A stretch of 64,000 bases of DNA from an uncultured Collinsella sp. (GCA_900538305.1 UPXY01000001.1:62001-126000), one strand, 5' to 3'; numbered from the stretch's first letter, positions 43,387-52,331 are shown. Program-made: numbers and translations. The notes: generated from the sequence alone by a model not told the origin.

Positions 43387-44394
43387 ATGGGAAGCCCTGT
43401 TTGGCGCGAGGTACGCGCTCGGCTTGAGGAGGCATATCAAAACCGGCGGTGCTACGCTCCAGCCAACGCACAAGAGGCAAGGGTGTTAAGGCGCCATGCA
43501 ATCAAAGGCGAGGTCGTTGAGCCGTTTTGGCGGATGTTCATGCTTGCAAGCCGATGGAGCACGCTGCGCAGAGACGAGCGCGAGCGGTTCATTATCAGGG
43601 GTTACGCCACGGTGCATCCACAGGCGGTCTTCTGCTCGACGAGCGCTGCGGTCATGCACGGCATATCGGTAAGCTATGAGCGCCTGGGAACGATTCACCT
43701 GCTTTCAGATCACGACGTCCCCAAACAAGGTGCTGCGGCTGTTGCGCGACATCGCGGGCGCAAGCAGGGGATTGAGCGCGTGGACGGTGTTCTTGTCACG
43801 CCGCTCATGCGCACCGGTGTGGATGCGATGCGCGCCGGGTCGTTCCCCGACGCGCTGGTCGTCGCAGATGCCCTTCTGAGCAGGCTTGGAATTACGCGTT
43901 CGGCTCTGATGGAGGCGGTCGAGCGCCACGCGCGCGGGAGCAAGGGAGTGGAGGTCGCGCGCCGGGCCGCGGCTTATGCGGATGCACGATCCGGAAGCGG
44001 CGGCGAGTCGTATGCGCGCGCTGTCATGATCCAAGACGGCATCGTGCCGACGGATCTGCAGCGAACCTACCGCGACCCGCTCGATGCCCGTTTCTCATTT
44101 CGGCCTGATTTTGTATTCGAACTCGTATCGGGAAAGACGGTCCTGGGCGAGCTCGATGGCAAGGTGAAGTATATCGACAAAGATATGCTGGGAGGACGGG
44201 ACAGCCTCGACGTGCTGCTCGACGAACGGCAACGTGAGTCGCGCCTCACGATGCTAGATATGCCGGTCGTACGCTTCAGGATGAAGGACGTTCTGATGCC
44301 GGGGCGGCTTGCAACGCTGTTTGCCGCAGCGGGCGTCACACCGAAAGCGCTCGTGCAGCGCGACTATCGGTCGGTGGGCGGGATGCCGCTGTAA
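43387..44394 (+). CDS. AbiEi antitoxin-like protein with C-terminal nuclease-like domain
   Basis: A 335-residue protein. The middle part resembles AbiEi-type antitoxin/regulators (VFCSTSAAVMHGISVSYE, IHLLSD, VDGVLVTPLMRTGVDAMR). The C-terminal part looks like a PD-(D/E)xK or Vsr/DUF559-type nuclease fold: FSFRPDFVFEL, then GELDGKVKYIDKDML and LTMLDMPVVRFRMKDV. The RPDF Asp and the ELDGK Glu/Lys could be catalytic. No AbiEii nucleotidyltransferase toxin lies next to it. TTGACA at 43263 may belong to its promoter. It is flanked by matching 51-bp repeat clusters. The function is inferred from fold resemblance only. Confidence 0.6.
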   Translation: MGSPVWREVRARLEEAYQNRRCYAPANAQEARVLRRHAIKGEVVEPFWRMFMLASRWSTLRRDERERFIIRGYATVHPQAVFCSTSAAVMHGISVSYERLGTIHLLSDHDVPKQGAAAVARHRGRKQGIERVDGVLVTPLMRTGVDAMRAGSFPDALVVADALLSRLGITRSALMEAVERHARGSKGVEVARRAAAYADARSGSGGESYARAVMIQDGIVPTDLQRTYRDPLDARFSFRPDFVFELVSGKTVLGELDGKVKYIDKDMLGGRDSLDVLLDERQRESRLTMLDMPVVRFRMKDVLMPGRLATLFAAAGVTPKALVQRDYRSVGGMPL

Positions 44395-44401
44395 CAGGTG
44401 G

Positions 44402-44518
44402 GTTCCCAAATGGCAGAATATGAGCAGCTGGTACCGGTTCATGCGGCGCTCTGTTCCCAAATGGCAGACATCGAGCAGTTCGAGGGCTGAAACGAGCTGT
44501 TTCGTTCCCAGATGGCAG
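44402..44518. repeat. 51-bp direct repeats, right cluster (three copies)
   Basis: The same core GTTCCCARATGGCAG recurs at 44402, 44453 and 44504, again with an exact 51-bp period. The cluster starts eight bases after the stop of the nuclease-like gene. The middle unit matches the first unit of the left cluster over most of its length. The two clusters together bracket the gene in direct orientation. Confidence 0.85.
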
Positions 44519-44569
44519 GAAATGGGCAATAGCGGGGGGACGCCGCCGCCCGCGGCCGCGCTTCGCTCC

Positions 44570-45574
44570 CTATCGGCGGGTGGTGGATTCGCGAACGATA
44601 AGTTCGGTTTCCAGCACCATCGAACGCGTGGAACCGCCGCTCATGCGCTCGAGCAGCAGGTTGCAGGCGGAGTATCCCATGCGATAGCGCGGCTGGTTCA
44701 CGGTGGTGAGCGCGGGCGTGGTCATGGTTGCGATGTCGATGTTGTCGAATCCCACGACCATGAGATCGTCGGGGACGGAAAGCCCAGCGCGCCGCGCCGC
44801 TCGGATCACCGCGGCACCGTACGTGTCCGAGCAGGCGAACACGCCGTCGGGCGGGTTCTCGGACTCGAGCATGTGGCACGCGGCAGAGCAGGCGAGGTCG
44901 TAATTGTTGTCGGGCACTTGGAGAATCCAACTGGGGTCGAGCTCGATGTCGTGCTCGCGTGCCGTGGAGAGGAACCCTTCCATGCGTCCGCGCGCATACT
45001 TATACGATTCCGGTCCGCTTACGATGGCGAGGCGGCGGCATCCACACGCGATGAGGTGCCCCACGGCGGTGCGCGCGGCGGCGCGGTCGTCGATCGTCAC
45101 ATAGGGGACGTCGGTCTCGGGGTTGTTCTCGGCGCATTGGATGGTGGGAAGCGTCGAATCGATGCGCTCGATGGTCTCGGTGGAAAGCGAGCACATCGTG
45201 ATGAGGCCGCTCGCGTTGCAGCGGCGCAGGCTCGCGCAATAGGCGTCAACGGTCGCCTGTCGAGGGATATCCCATGAGATGAGCACGTCGTAGCCTGCGG
45301 CTCGTGCCGAGGCGCGCACACCGTGGACGATCTCGCTATAGAAGGGGTTGTCGAGCCAGGGAATGTTCACCACGATAGGGCCGCGCTCATCTGAGGGCCT
45401 CGCGAGGCGGTAGCGGTCGAGGAGGCTCGCGTAGCCGAGTTCGCGGATGCTTGCGTTCACGCGAGCGATGGTCTTGGCGCTCACGAGCTCCGGGTGGTTG
45501 ATGACGCGCGAGACAGTTGCGGGAGAGACGTTAGCATGTTGGGCGACAAGATCGATGGTCATCTTCTTTGCCAC
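44570..45574 (-). CDS. LacI-family transcriptional regulator
   Basis: A 334-residue repressor. The N-terminal helix-turn-helix (MTIDLVAQHANVSPATVSRVIN) and hinge (ELGY) are followed by a periplasmic-binding-protein-like effector domain (IVVNIPWLDNPFYSEIVHGV, LMVVGFDNIDIATMTTPALTTV). The start is GTG at 45574. It is divergent from the sugar catabolism/ABC operon at 45.9-51.9 kb and probably controls it through palindromic sites in the shared 332-base gap. Confidence 0.92.
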   Translation of the reverse strand: MAKKMTIDLVAQHANVSPATVSRVINHPELVSAKTIARVNASIRELGYASLLDRYRLARPSDERGPIVVNIPWLDNPFYSEIVHGVRASARAAGYDVLISWDIPRQATVDAYCASLRRCNASGLITMCSLSTETIERIDSTLPTIQCAENNPETDVPYVTIDDRAAARTAVGHLIACGCRRLAIVSGPESYKYARGRMEGFLSTAREHDIELDPSWILQVPDNNYDLACSAACHMLESENPPDGVFACSDTYGAAVIRAARRAGLSVPDDLMVVGFDNIDIATMTTPALTTVNQPRYRMGYSACNLLLERMSGGSTRSMVLETELIVRESTTRR

Positions 45575-45773
45575 GGGTGCTCCTCTCCGCTGCGCTTCAT
45601 GTTGCTGTATTTATTCTAACGACCAGAAGGCAAGACTTGTAGCGTTTTCCGTCAATGGAATGAAAATATTTCAGTCTTACGTTCACCGACATTTTCTTAC
45701 CGTTCATGCCTCGTCTTTTACCGCTCGCAGATTGAAATTTCGAGCGATGCCACGCCCTCGTTATTATCAAAAA

Positions 45774-45830
45774 TGAAAGAAGTGTCGAAGAATGATGAAA
45801 TATTTTTTCATTGTTCTTCGGCTTCTTTCA
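45774..45830. promoter_or_regulatory. Long inverted repeat in lacI/sugar-operon gap
   Basis: TGAAAGAA (45774-45781) pairs with TTCTTTCA (45823-45830), and CGAAGAATGATGAAA (45786-45800) pairs with TTTCATTGTTCTTCG (45806-45820) with two mismatches. Other TGAAA/TTTCA dyads lie in the same AT-rich gap (about 45660 and 45732). It may be an operator for the LacI protein, or a leader hairpin if transcription begins upstream. Confidence 0.55.
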
Positions 45831-45906
45831 ACTTTCGTTGGGCGGTATTCCCGCATGGCAGGCGGCAGGCGCGCGGCATCGGATCGCGTGCGTGGAGAGG
45901 AGCACC

Positions 45907-46941
45907 ATGATTCGCGTCGGCGTTATCGGATGTGGAAAGATCTCGCAGGTACGGCATCTGCCGGAGTACGAGGCGAACCCCGACGCGAAGATCGTCGCCC
46001 TCTTCGACGTGAATATGGACCGCGCGCAGGAGCTGGCTGAACGCTACGGCGCGACCGCCTATGCTTCACTCGACGAACTGCTGGCGGCGCCGGATGTGGA
46101 CGCCGTGAGCGTGTGCACCTCGAACGCCACGCACGCCGAGACCACCATCAAGGCGCTCGAGGCGGGCAAGCACGTGCTCTGTGAGAAGCCCATGGCCATC
46201 ACGCTCGAAGAGTGCGAGCAGATGGTGGCATGCGCCGAGGAGCACGGCCTCAAGCTCATGATCGACCAGAACCAGCGCTTTGCGAAGGCGCACATCCGCG
46301 CCAAGGAACTCTTGGATGCCGGGCGCATCGGCAAGGTGCTCACGTTCCATACCACCTTCGGTCACGGTGGCCCGGAGACCTGGAGCGTTGACCCCGGCAC
46401 CGGCAGCTGGTTCTTCGACCCCAAGCGTGCGGCGATGGGCGCCATGGCGGACCTCGGTGTGCACAAGACCGACCTTATCCAATGGCTCATCGGCCAGACG
46501 GTCGTCGCCACCACGGCGAAGGTCACGACGCTCGACAAGCGCGACCCGGAGGGCAACCTCGTGGGGGTAGACGACAACGCCGTATGCATCTATCAGATGA
46601 GCGGCGGCGCCCTGGGCACCATGACCGCGAGCTGGACGTACTATGGCCCCGAAGATAATTCGACGGTCATCTATGGCACGAAGGGCATCATGCGCATCTA
46701 CGATGACCCGGCGCACTCCATCGTCGTCGACCTCGCGTCCGGCGAGCGCGAGCTTTACGACGTCGAGGCCATCCAGACGAACGACAACCAGACCGCCTCG
46801 GGCATCATCGATGCGTTCGTGGAATGCCTCGAGAACGATATCGAGCCCGCGATTCCCGCAGCGAGCGTGCTGCCCGCGATGCGTGCGGTCTTCGGCAGCA
46901 TCGAGTCGAGCAAGACCGGGACGACCATCAAGCTCAGCTAA
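45907..46941 (+). CDS. Gfo/Idh/MocA family oxidoreductase
   Basis: A 344-residue NAD(P)-dependent sugar or inositol dehydrogenase. The Rossmann motif is VGVIGCGKIS at the N-terminus, and the catalytic-lysine motif is VLCEKPMAITLEE. The C-terminal domain has AMGAMADLGVHKTDLIQWL with the family's Asp-x3-His. The ATG at 45907 follows GAGAGGAG. It is the first gene of an operon with a TIM-barrel isomerase and a CUT2 importer, which suggests oxidation of an imported inositol-like polyol or sugar. The substrate is not determined. Confidence 0.9.
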   Translation: MIRVGVIGCGKISQVRHLPEYEANPDAKIVALFDVNMDRAQELAERYGATAYASLDELLAAPDVDAVSVCTSNATHAETTIKALEAGKHVLCEKPMAITLEECEQMVACAEEHGLKLMIDQNQRFAKAHIRAKELLDAGRIGKVLTFHTTFGHGGPETWSVDPGTGSWFFDPKRAAMGAMADLGVHKTDLIQWLIGQTVVATTAKVTTLDKRDPEGNLVGVDDNAVCIYQMSGGALGTMTASWTYYGPEDNSTVIYGTKGIMRIYDDPAHSIVVDLASGERELYDVEAIQTNDNQTASGIIDAFVECLENDIEPAIPAASVLPAMRAVFGSIESSKTGTTIKLS

Positions 46942-46948
46942 GCAAAAA

Positions 46949-46979
46949 GATAGTTTCAGCACCTGGTACTGAAACTATC
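46949..46979 (+). other. Intercistronic hairpin
   Basis: GATAGTTTCAG and its exact complement form an 11-bp stem with a nine-base loop, between the oxidoreductase stop and the next ribosome site. With no T-run it is more likely an RNA processing or stability element than a terminator. Confidence 0.6.
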
Positions 46980-47000
46980 ACTTGGGAAGGAGTAAGCGCT

Positions 47001-47924
47001 ATGAGAATGGGATTCATCACCTCGCTCTTCGATGGCTGGACATACGAGGAGATGATGGACGACGTTGCCCGCTTGGGCATCGAGTGCGTCGAAGTGGCCT
47101 GCTGGCCGAAAGGCAAGGCAGAGCGCAAGTACGGTGGCGTGACGCATATCGAGACCGAGCGCGTTCTCGAGGACGATGCTTACGCCCAGCACATCCTCGG
47201 TTACGCCAAGGAGAAGGGCGTCGATATCTGCGCGCTCGCGTACTACCCGAACAATCTCGACCCCGACCCCGAGCGTCGGAAGGCCTTCAACAATCACCTT
47301 ATCGCGACTATTCGCGCTGCTGCGAAGCTCGGCGTGCCGAAGGTCACGACGTTCATCGGCCGCGTGACGGACAAGACCCTCGAGGAGAATCTCGAGATCC
47401 TGCCCGGCGTGTGGGGACCCATTCTTGACGTGGCCGAGCAAGAGGGCATTCGCGTGTGCATCGAGAACTGCCCGATGCTCTTCGATGCCTCGAACTGGCC
47501 GGGTGGCCAAAACATCATGACCTCGCCCGCCAACTGGGAGCGCGTCTTCGAGGTGCTGCCGAGCAAGAACCTGGGTATCGCCATCGACCCGAGCCACTTC
47601 GTGTGGCAGATGATCGACTGCGCCTCGGCGGTTCGCGAGTTCGCCGACCGCATCTACCATGTGCACCTCAAGGACATCAAGTTCAAGCCCGAGGAGCTTG
47701 CGTGGCGCGGCACCATGGCCTATCCGCTCGACATCATGGATCCGAAGATCCCGGGCTGGGGCGATGTGGATTGGAGCGACTTCATCTCACAGCTCTCGAT
47801 GATCGGCTACAACGGCGATTGCTGCCTCGAGGTCGAGGATCGCTTCTTCGAGGACGGCACGCGCGAGAGCCTTGTCAAAGCAGTTGAGCTTTCCAAGCGC
47901 TACATGGATCAGTTCATCATTTAG
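47001..47924 (+). CDS. Sugar phosphate isomerase/epimerase (AP endonuclease 2 family TIM barrel)
   Basis: A 307-residue xylose-isomerase-like TIM barrel. Metal-binding positions appear in VCIENCPM (Glu), GIAIDPSHFVWQ (Asp, His), VHLKDIKF (His, Asp) and CCLEVEDRFF (Glu). It resembles IolE/IolH- or epimerase-type proteins that act on keto-inositols or keto-sugars. It pairs with the upstream oxidoreductase, a common combination in inositol and rare-sugar catabolism. AAGGAG precedes the ATG at 47001. Confidence 0.88.
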   Translation: MRMGFITSLFDGWTYEEMMDDVARLGIECVEVACWPKGKAERKYGGVTHIETERVLEDDAYAQHILGYAKEKGVDICALAYYPNNLDPDPERRKAFNNHLIATIRAAAKLGVPKVTTFIGRVTDKTLEENLEILPGVWGPILDVAEQEGIRVCIENCPMLFDASNWPGGQNIMTSPANWERVFEVLPSKNLGIAIDPSHFVWQMIDCASAVREFADRIYHVHLKDIKFKPEELAWRGTMAYPLDIMDPKIPGWGDVDWSDFISQLSMIGYNGDCCLEVEDRFFEDGTRESLVKAVELSKRYMDQFII

Positions 47925-47998
47925 GACTTCGCCTCGTCTGTGAGGAAGGCAGGCGAGTCAAGGTAATGCGGCCAGATTATGGAAGGAAGGAACGCATT

Positions 47999-49102
47999 AT
48001 GAGCAACATTACTCGTCGTTCGTTTGTGGCAGGTACGGGCGCGACCGCGCTGGTCGCCGCGCTCGCCGGCTGCTCCGGTGGCACCACCACCGAGGGTTCT
48101 GCCGCGGGTTCCGCAGCCGCTGCCGCCGGTGGTCACATCGTCGTGCTGACCGCCTCGCCCGACCATGGCTGGACCGGCCAGGTCGGCGCGTTCGCCCAGG
48201 AGAAGGTTGACGAGATCAACGAGGCCGGCGCCTACACCGCTGAGCTCCAGACCGCTGGTGCCGCCTCCGACCAGATCGCCCAGGTTGAGGACATCCTCGC
48301 TGGCGACGCTCCCGCCGGCATCGTTATCCAGCCGCTGGACGACACCGTCCAGTCCGCTATCCAGCAGATCGCAGACGCCGAGGTTCCGTACGTCGCCTTC
48401 GACCGCATCATCGAGGCCGTTCAGGACACCGCCGTTGCCAACGTCAAGGGCGATAACTCCGGCATCGGCGCCGGTTCTGCCGCCTACTTCGTCGAGAACG
48501 GCATGATGCCCGGCGACGCCGTCTACATCTATCAGGGCGATACCTCGTCCGTGACGACGCTTCGCGACAACGGCTTCACCGACTATCTCCTCGGCAACCT
48601 CGAGTTCGACGGCGCCACGGTGCCCGAGGACAAGAAGTGGACGCAGGAGCAGATCGACTCCGCCATCACCAAGTCCGGTGCCATGAACTGGAGCCGTTCC
48701 GACACCAAGGCTGCCTTCGAGACGCTGCTCGCCGATGAGTCCAACGCTCAGATCAAGTGGTGGTACGCCGAGGACGACGAGCTCGCCATGGGCATCCTCG
48801 AGGCTCTGAACGGTGGCGGCATCTCCGACTCCACCAAGGAGGTCTTCTACGAGACCAAGCCGTTCATCACCGGCTGCGGCGGCCTGAACGAGTACTACGA
48901 GGTCATCCGTGGCAACTCCTATCAGGACATCGTCGAGAACCTCGGTGGCGTCATGTCCGTGACCTACTCGCCGTCCATGATTCAGACGGCCATCCAGGAC
49001 ATGGTCGACTACCTCGACGGCAAGGAAGTTACGCAGGATCACGTCATCGCCTGCGAGAACGTCACCGCCGAGAACGTCGACGAGTACGTCGGCTTCGAAT
49101 AA
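47999..49102 (+). CDS. Sugar ABC transporter substrate-binding lipoprotein
   Basis: A 367-residue periplasmic-binding-protein type I lipoprotein of the CUT2 (ribose/inositol) family. The signal has a twin-arginine-like start (TRRSFVAG) and a lipobox LAGC (Cys about 24), then a flexible Gly/Ser/Ala linker. The mature part begins HIVVLTASPDHGWTGQVG. GGAAGGAAGG precedes the ATG. It feeds the ATPase and permease downstream. A stable hairpin after its stop probably raises its mRNA relative to the rest. Confidence 0.92.
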   Translation: MSNITRRSFVAGTGATALVAALAGCSGGTTTEGSAAGSAAAAAGGHIVVLTASPDHGWTGQVGAFAQEKVDEINEAGAYTAELQTAGAASDQIAQVEDILAGDAPAGIVIQPLDDTVQSAIQQIADAEVPYVAFDRIIEAVQDTAVANVKGDNSGIGAGSAAYFVENGMMPGDAVYIYQGDTSSVTTLRDNGFTDYLLGNLEFDGATVPEDKKWTQEQIDSAITKSGAMNWSRSDTKAAFETLLADESNAQIKWWYAEDDELAMGILEALNGGGISDSTKEVFYETKPFITGCGGLNEYYEVIRGNSYQDIVENLGGVMSVTYSPSMIQTAIQDMVDYLDGKEVTQDHVIACENVTAENVDEYVGFE

Positions 49103-49115
49103 CAAGCCTCGTCGC

Positions 49116-49143
49116 GCCCGTCCGCCGCAGCACGCGGACGGGC
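49116..49143 (+). other. Hairpin after substrate-binding protein gene
   Basis: GCCCGTCCGC and GCGGACGGGC form a perfect ten-bp stem with an eight-base loop, 13 bases after the stop. It has no T-run. It is likely to protect the upstream mRNA and/or reduce read-through. Confidence 0.65.
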
Positions 49144-49282
49144 GGCCGTTCGTGACGCGCTGATCTAGGCTCGCGCGTCATGCGGGGCGGCGCTCCCGCG
49201 CGATATCGAGAGCGCTGCCCCTTCTGGTATGTGTTGGCCGAAGAGGTGCTGCTTTCGGCGAGTGCATATGAGAAGAAAGCAT

Positions 49283-49305
49283 CGGACGGGGCGCAGCCCC
49301 GTTCG
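49283..49305 (+). other. Second hairpin before ABC ATPase gene
   Basis: CGGACGGGGC and GCCCCGTTCG pair (one G-T) across GCA, and GCCGTTTT follows. It is a possible attenuator, 38 bases before the ATPase start. Nothing else is seen in the 240-base gap. Confidence 0.5.
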
Positions 49306-49342
49306 CCGTTTTAGAACACGACCGCACGATGAAAGGAGCGCT

Positions 49343-50854
49343 ATGGATCTTCTTACCATGAGCGGTATCCGTAAGGCGTTCAGCGGTGTTCCCGTTTTGA
49401 ACGGTGTTGACTTGCATGTGGGGCCGGGCGAGGTCCATGCTCTGTTGGGTGAAAACGGAGCCGGCAAGTCCACGCTCATGAACATCCTCACCGGGTCGTA
49501 TACCGCCGATGCCGGCACCGTCACCTTCGACGGCGCTGACATCACGGGAGCGTCGATCAAGGCGGTGGAGAAGGCGGGTATCGCATTCGTACACCAGGAG
49601 CTCAACCTATTCAACGACCTTCTGGCGTACGAGAACATCTTTTTGGGGCAGGAGGAAACAGGACCGGTCTTCTCGCTCAAGAAGAAGAGCATGATCGCCA
49701 AGGCGAACGACCTCTTCGAACGCCTGGGTGTGGACATCGAGCCCACGGCGCTCGTCGCCGATCTTAAGCAGAGCCAGAAGCAGCTTCTGGAAATCAGCCG
49801 TGCGCTCTTCTTCAATGCGAAGCTCCTCATCTTGGACGAGCCTACCACGGCGCTCAACACAGCCGAGGTCGAGCACCTGTTCCAGATTGTGCGCAGCCTA
49901 CGCGATCAGGGTACGTCCTTCATCTTCATCTCGCACAAGATGCCCGAGATTTTCGCGCTCTGCGATACCTACACGGTGCTTCGCAACGGCACGTTCGTGG
50001 GGCAGGGCAAGATCTGCGACACCACACCTCGTGAGGTAACGGGCATGATGGTGGGAGCCACCATCTCCGAACGCGGTGCGTACGAACCGCGTGAGACGGG
50101 TGAGACCGTGCTCTCTCTCGACCGCTTCACAGGGCCGGGGTTCGAGGACATCTCGATGGAGGTGTCGCGCGGCCAGGTTATCGGCCTCACGGGCCTCATG
50201 GGCTGCGGCAGCACAGAGCTCATGCAGTGCCTGTTCGGCATCGGGCGTCCTACGGGCGGTACGGCCACGGTGCTCGGCAAGAAGCTGCATGGTGGCTCGA
50301 TTCATGAGGCCATGAAGGCGGGCATCGCTATGCTGCCTTCTGATCGCAAGGAGAACTCCGTTCTGCCCGATATGTCGCTTCTCGAGAACATGTACGTCTC
50401 CGAGCACGTGCTTTCGGGGAAGAACCCCATCATCCACAAGGGCAAGGAGCAGGAGCGCTTCGAGCATTACCAGAAGCTCTTGAGCATCAAGGCGAATTCG
50501 AGTGACGACAGCGTGCTCTCGCTTTCCGGCGGCAACCAGCAGAAGGTGTTCATGGCGCGCTGGCTCAACACCGACGCCGAGCTCCTTCTGTTCGACAATC
50601 CCACGCAGGGCATCGATGTCGGTGCCAAGGCCGAGATCTACCACCTGATTCTCGACCTTGCCCGCGGGGGCAAGACCGTGATCATCAACACGCTCGAGAT
50701 CCCCGAGCTCCGCGAGGTGGCCGACGTGTGCTACGTGCTCTACGAGGGGCGCATCGTGAAGCGGCTCGAACATGACGAGATCGACGAGCAGACGGTCATG
50801 CTGTACTCGACGAACTCCGTAAGCGATGATCCTGCGACCGAGATGAATGAGTGA
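49343..50854 (+). CDS. Sugar ABC transporter ATP-binding protein (two ATPase domains)
   Basis: A 503-residue CUT2-family ATPase with duplicated ABC domains, as in RbsA/MglA. The first has Walker A LLGENGAGKSTL (about 35), a QLLEISRAL region and LLILDEPTTALN. The second has the degenerate GLTGLMGCGSTE, LSGGNQQKVFMARWL and LLLFDNPTQGIDVG. GAAAGGAGCG precedes the ATG. It partners the permease 12 bases downstream. Confidence 0.93.
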   Translation: MDLLTMSGIRKAFSGVPVLNGVDLHVGPGEVHALLGENGAGKSTLMNILTGSYTADAGTVTFDGADITGASIKAVEKAGIAFVHQELNLFNDLLAYENIFLGQEETGPVFSLKKKSMIAKANDLFERLGVDIEPTALVADLKQSQKQLLEISRALFFNAKLLILDEPTTALNTAEVEHLFQIVRSLRDQGTSFIFISHKMPEIFALCDTYTVLRNGTFVGQGKICDTTPREVTGMMVGATISERGAYEPRETGETVLSLDRFTGPGFEDISMEVSRGQVIGLTGLMGCGSTELMQCLFGIGRPTGGTATVLGKKLHGGSIHEAMKAGIAMLPSDRKENSVLPDMSLLENMYVSEHVLSGKNPIIHKGKEQERFEHYQKLLSIKANSSDDSVLSLSGGNQQKVFMARWLNTDAELLLFDNPTQGIDVGAKAEIYHLILDLARGGKTVIINTLEIPELREVADVCYVLYEGRIVKRLEHDEIDEQTVMLYSTNSVSDDPATEMNE

Positions 50855-50866
50855 GGTGCAACTACC

Positions 50867-51922
50867 GTGAATGAGAATGCTTCAACGAAACCGACGGGCT
50901 TGGCAAACGTGCTCGGTCTGGTGAAAAAGTACAGCTTCGTCCTCGTGTTTTTGGCGATTCTGCTGGTGTACGTCATTGCGAACGGCGGCCTCACGCTGAA
51001 CGCCGGCATGAACGTCTTGCGCCACAGCGCGGTGATCGGCACGATCGCTATCGGCATGGGCATCGTGTGTCTCACTGGCGAGATCGACCTTTCCGTAGGC
51101 TCGATGCTCGCGCTCGTGGCGGGCTTCTCCGTCGTGGTTTTCAATATGACGGGCTCCATTCTGCTCACGTTGGTCTTCGCCGTGGTGTTCGGTGCGGTGT
51201 GCGGTCTGGTGAACGGCTTTCTGGTGGGCGTGGTGCAGATGCCCGCGTTCATCGTGACGCTCGCGACGATGCTCATCTACCGTTCGGTGGCGCAGTACGC
51301 CTGCCAGCTCCTTCCGGGCGAGCTCATCGGCAACGGCAGCTCCGTGTACCGCATGTCCAACGAGCTTGGAGCGTATGACACGCTCTACACCTTCGGCAAC
51401 GCGCGCGTGGCAGGCGTGCCGATCGTGGGCATCGTGCTCATCGTCATGGTCGTGCTGTTCGTCTACATCTGCACGTCGACGAAGTTCGGCAAGAAGATCT
51501 ATGCGGTGGGCTCGAACGCCAAGGCGGCGCACCTCGCGGGAATCAGCGTGCCGGTTATGAAGACGCTCGTCTTCACTATCGCGGGCGCGCTTGTGGGCCT
51601 CTCTGCGTTTTTGTGGATTGCCATGAACGCCTCATGCGACCCGGCGACGACCGGCTCGAGCTATGAGATGTACGCCATCGCCTCGGTGGTGCTCGGCGGC
51701 ATTTCCATGAGCGGCGGTCGCGGCCGCATGATCGGCGTGCTTTTTGGCGCGCTGTCCTATGACGTCATCGACAAGATCATCATCGCGCTCAAGATGGACG
51801 CGCTCATTCAGGACACCATCAAGGGCATCATCCTCATCATCGTGATCATGATCCAGGTGGCAGGGCCTCAGCTCAAGGAGTTCTTCGGACGTAAGGGCAA
51901 GAAGGGCGGGAGTGCCTCGTAG
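50867..51922 (+). CDS. Sugar ABC transporter permease
   Basis: A 351-residue membrane permease of the RbsC/inositol-type CUT2 family with about eight to ten helices. Family motifs are GMGIVCLTGEIDLSVGSMLAL and ASVVLGGISMSGGRGRMIGVLFGAL. It starts with GTG 12 bases after the ATPase stop. The set oxidoreductase-isomerase-SBP-ATPase-permease ends with a terminator just downstream. Confidence 0.92.
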   Translation: MNENASTKPTGLANVLGLVKKYSFVLVFLAILLVYVIANGGLTLNAGMNVLRHSAVIGTIAIGMGIVCLTGEIDLSVGSMLALVAGFSVVVFNMTGSILLTLVFAVVFGAVCGLVNGFLVGVVQMPAFIVTLATMLIYRSVAQYACQLLPGELIGNGSSVYRMSNELGAYDTLYTFGNARVAGVPIVGIVLIVMVVLFVYICTSTKFGKKIYAVGSNAKAAHLAGISVPVMKTLVFTIAGALVGLSAFLWIAMNASCDPATTGSSYEMYAIASVVLGGISMSGGRGRMIGVLFGALSYDVIDKIIIALKMDALIQDTIKGIILIIVIMIQVAGPQLKEFFGRKGKKGGSAS

Positions 51923-51969
51923 GGGGTCTACACGATTCGATCGGGTAAGGTTGAGAGCCTTCCTCCCAA

Positions 51970-52008
51970 GGCGGCTCCGTGCATGCGCGCGGGGCCGCCC
52001 TGTGTTTT
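51970..52008 (+). terminator. Terminator of the sugar ABC operon
   Basis: GGCGGCTCC pairs with GGGGCCGCC (one mismatch), and CTGTGTTTT follows. Confidence 0.75.
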
Positions 52009-52074
52009 CGGCCACGATGCCTGTATGTGGGTGCCGCCCGGCAGGCGGGCGCCGGTTGGTGGGTGCTGTCGGCA

Positions 52075-52122
52075 GACGGGTGCCGCCGGCGGGACGGGCG
52101 CCGCCGGCGGGACGGGCGCCGG
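52075..52122. repeat. 18-bp GC-rich tandem repeat
   Basis: The unit GACGGGYGCCGCCGGCGG occurs two and two-thirds times. A larger motif GCGCCGGTTGGTGGG occurs on both sides (about 52050 and 52116). No gene is supported in the 51923-52300 gap. Confidence 0.7.
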
Positions 52123-52300
52123 TTGGTGGGCGTCGCTCGGCAACGCGTGCGTGTCACAGCCGGAGACGCACCGCCTTTGCAGCACGCCCTGCGGCAAAGA
52201 TTGAATATTTCTGCCCAATCTTTTCCACTGAATGAATATTTTGCGTACGAGCACCCGAAAGCGCGCTCCAGGGGCGTAGAATACGCCCAGCCCGTACACC

Positions 52301-52331
52301 TTTAATTCGGTCCGGTGAGGCCGGGAAGGAG
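52301..52331 (+). promoter_or_regulatory. PyrR-binding-like leader overlapping the carA ribosome site
   Basis: The segment TCCGGTGAGGCCGGGAAGG closely follows the RNA loop pattern recognised by PyrR in pyr leaders (UCC-N-G-N-GAGG-Y). A small stem (CGG...CC with GGCCG) presents the GGTGA loop. AAGGAG directly after it is the carA ribosome site, so bound PyrR-UMP would block translation of carA, as proposed for some actinobacteria. The match is by eye. Confidence 0.65.

Noticed and set aside
43142..43489. A 115-codon plus-strand frame overlapping the nuclease-like gene
   Set aside because: It overlaps the better-supported start at 43387 by about 100 bases in another frame, and most of it is low-complexity Arg/Gly/Ala. 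Only its middle reads like protein, which is kept as a low-interest observation.
47921..49105. A 394-codon minus-strand frame opposite the sugar-binding lipoprotein
   Set aside because: The plus strand encodes a complete lipoprotein with lipobox and ribosome site; the antisense frame is a shadow.
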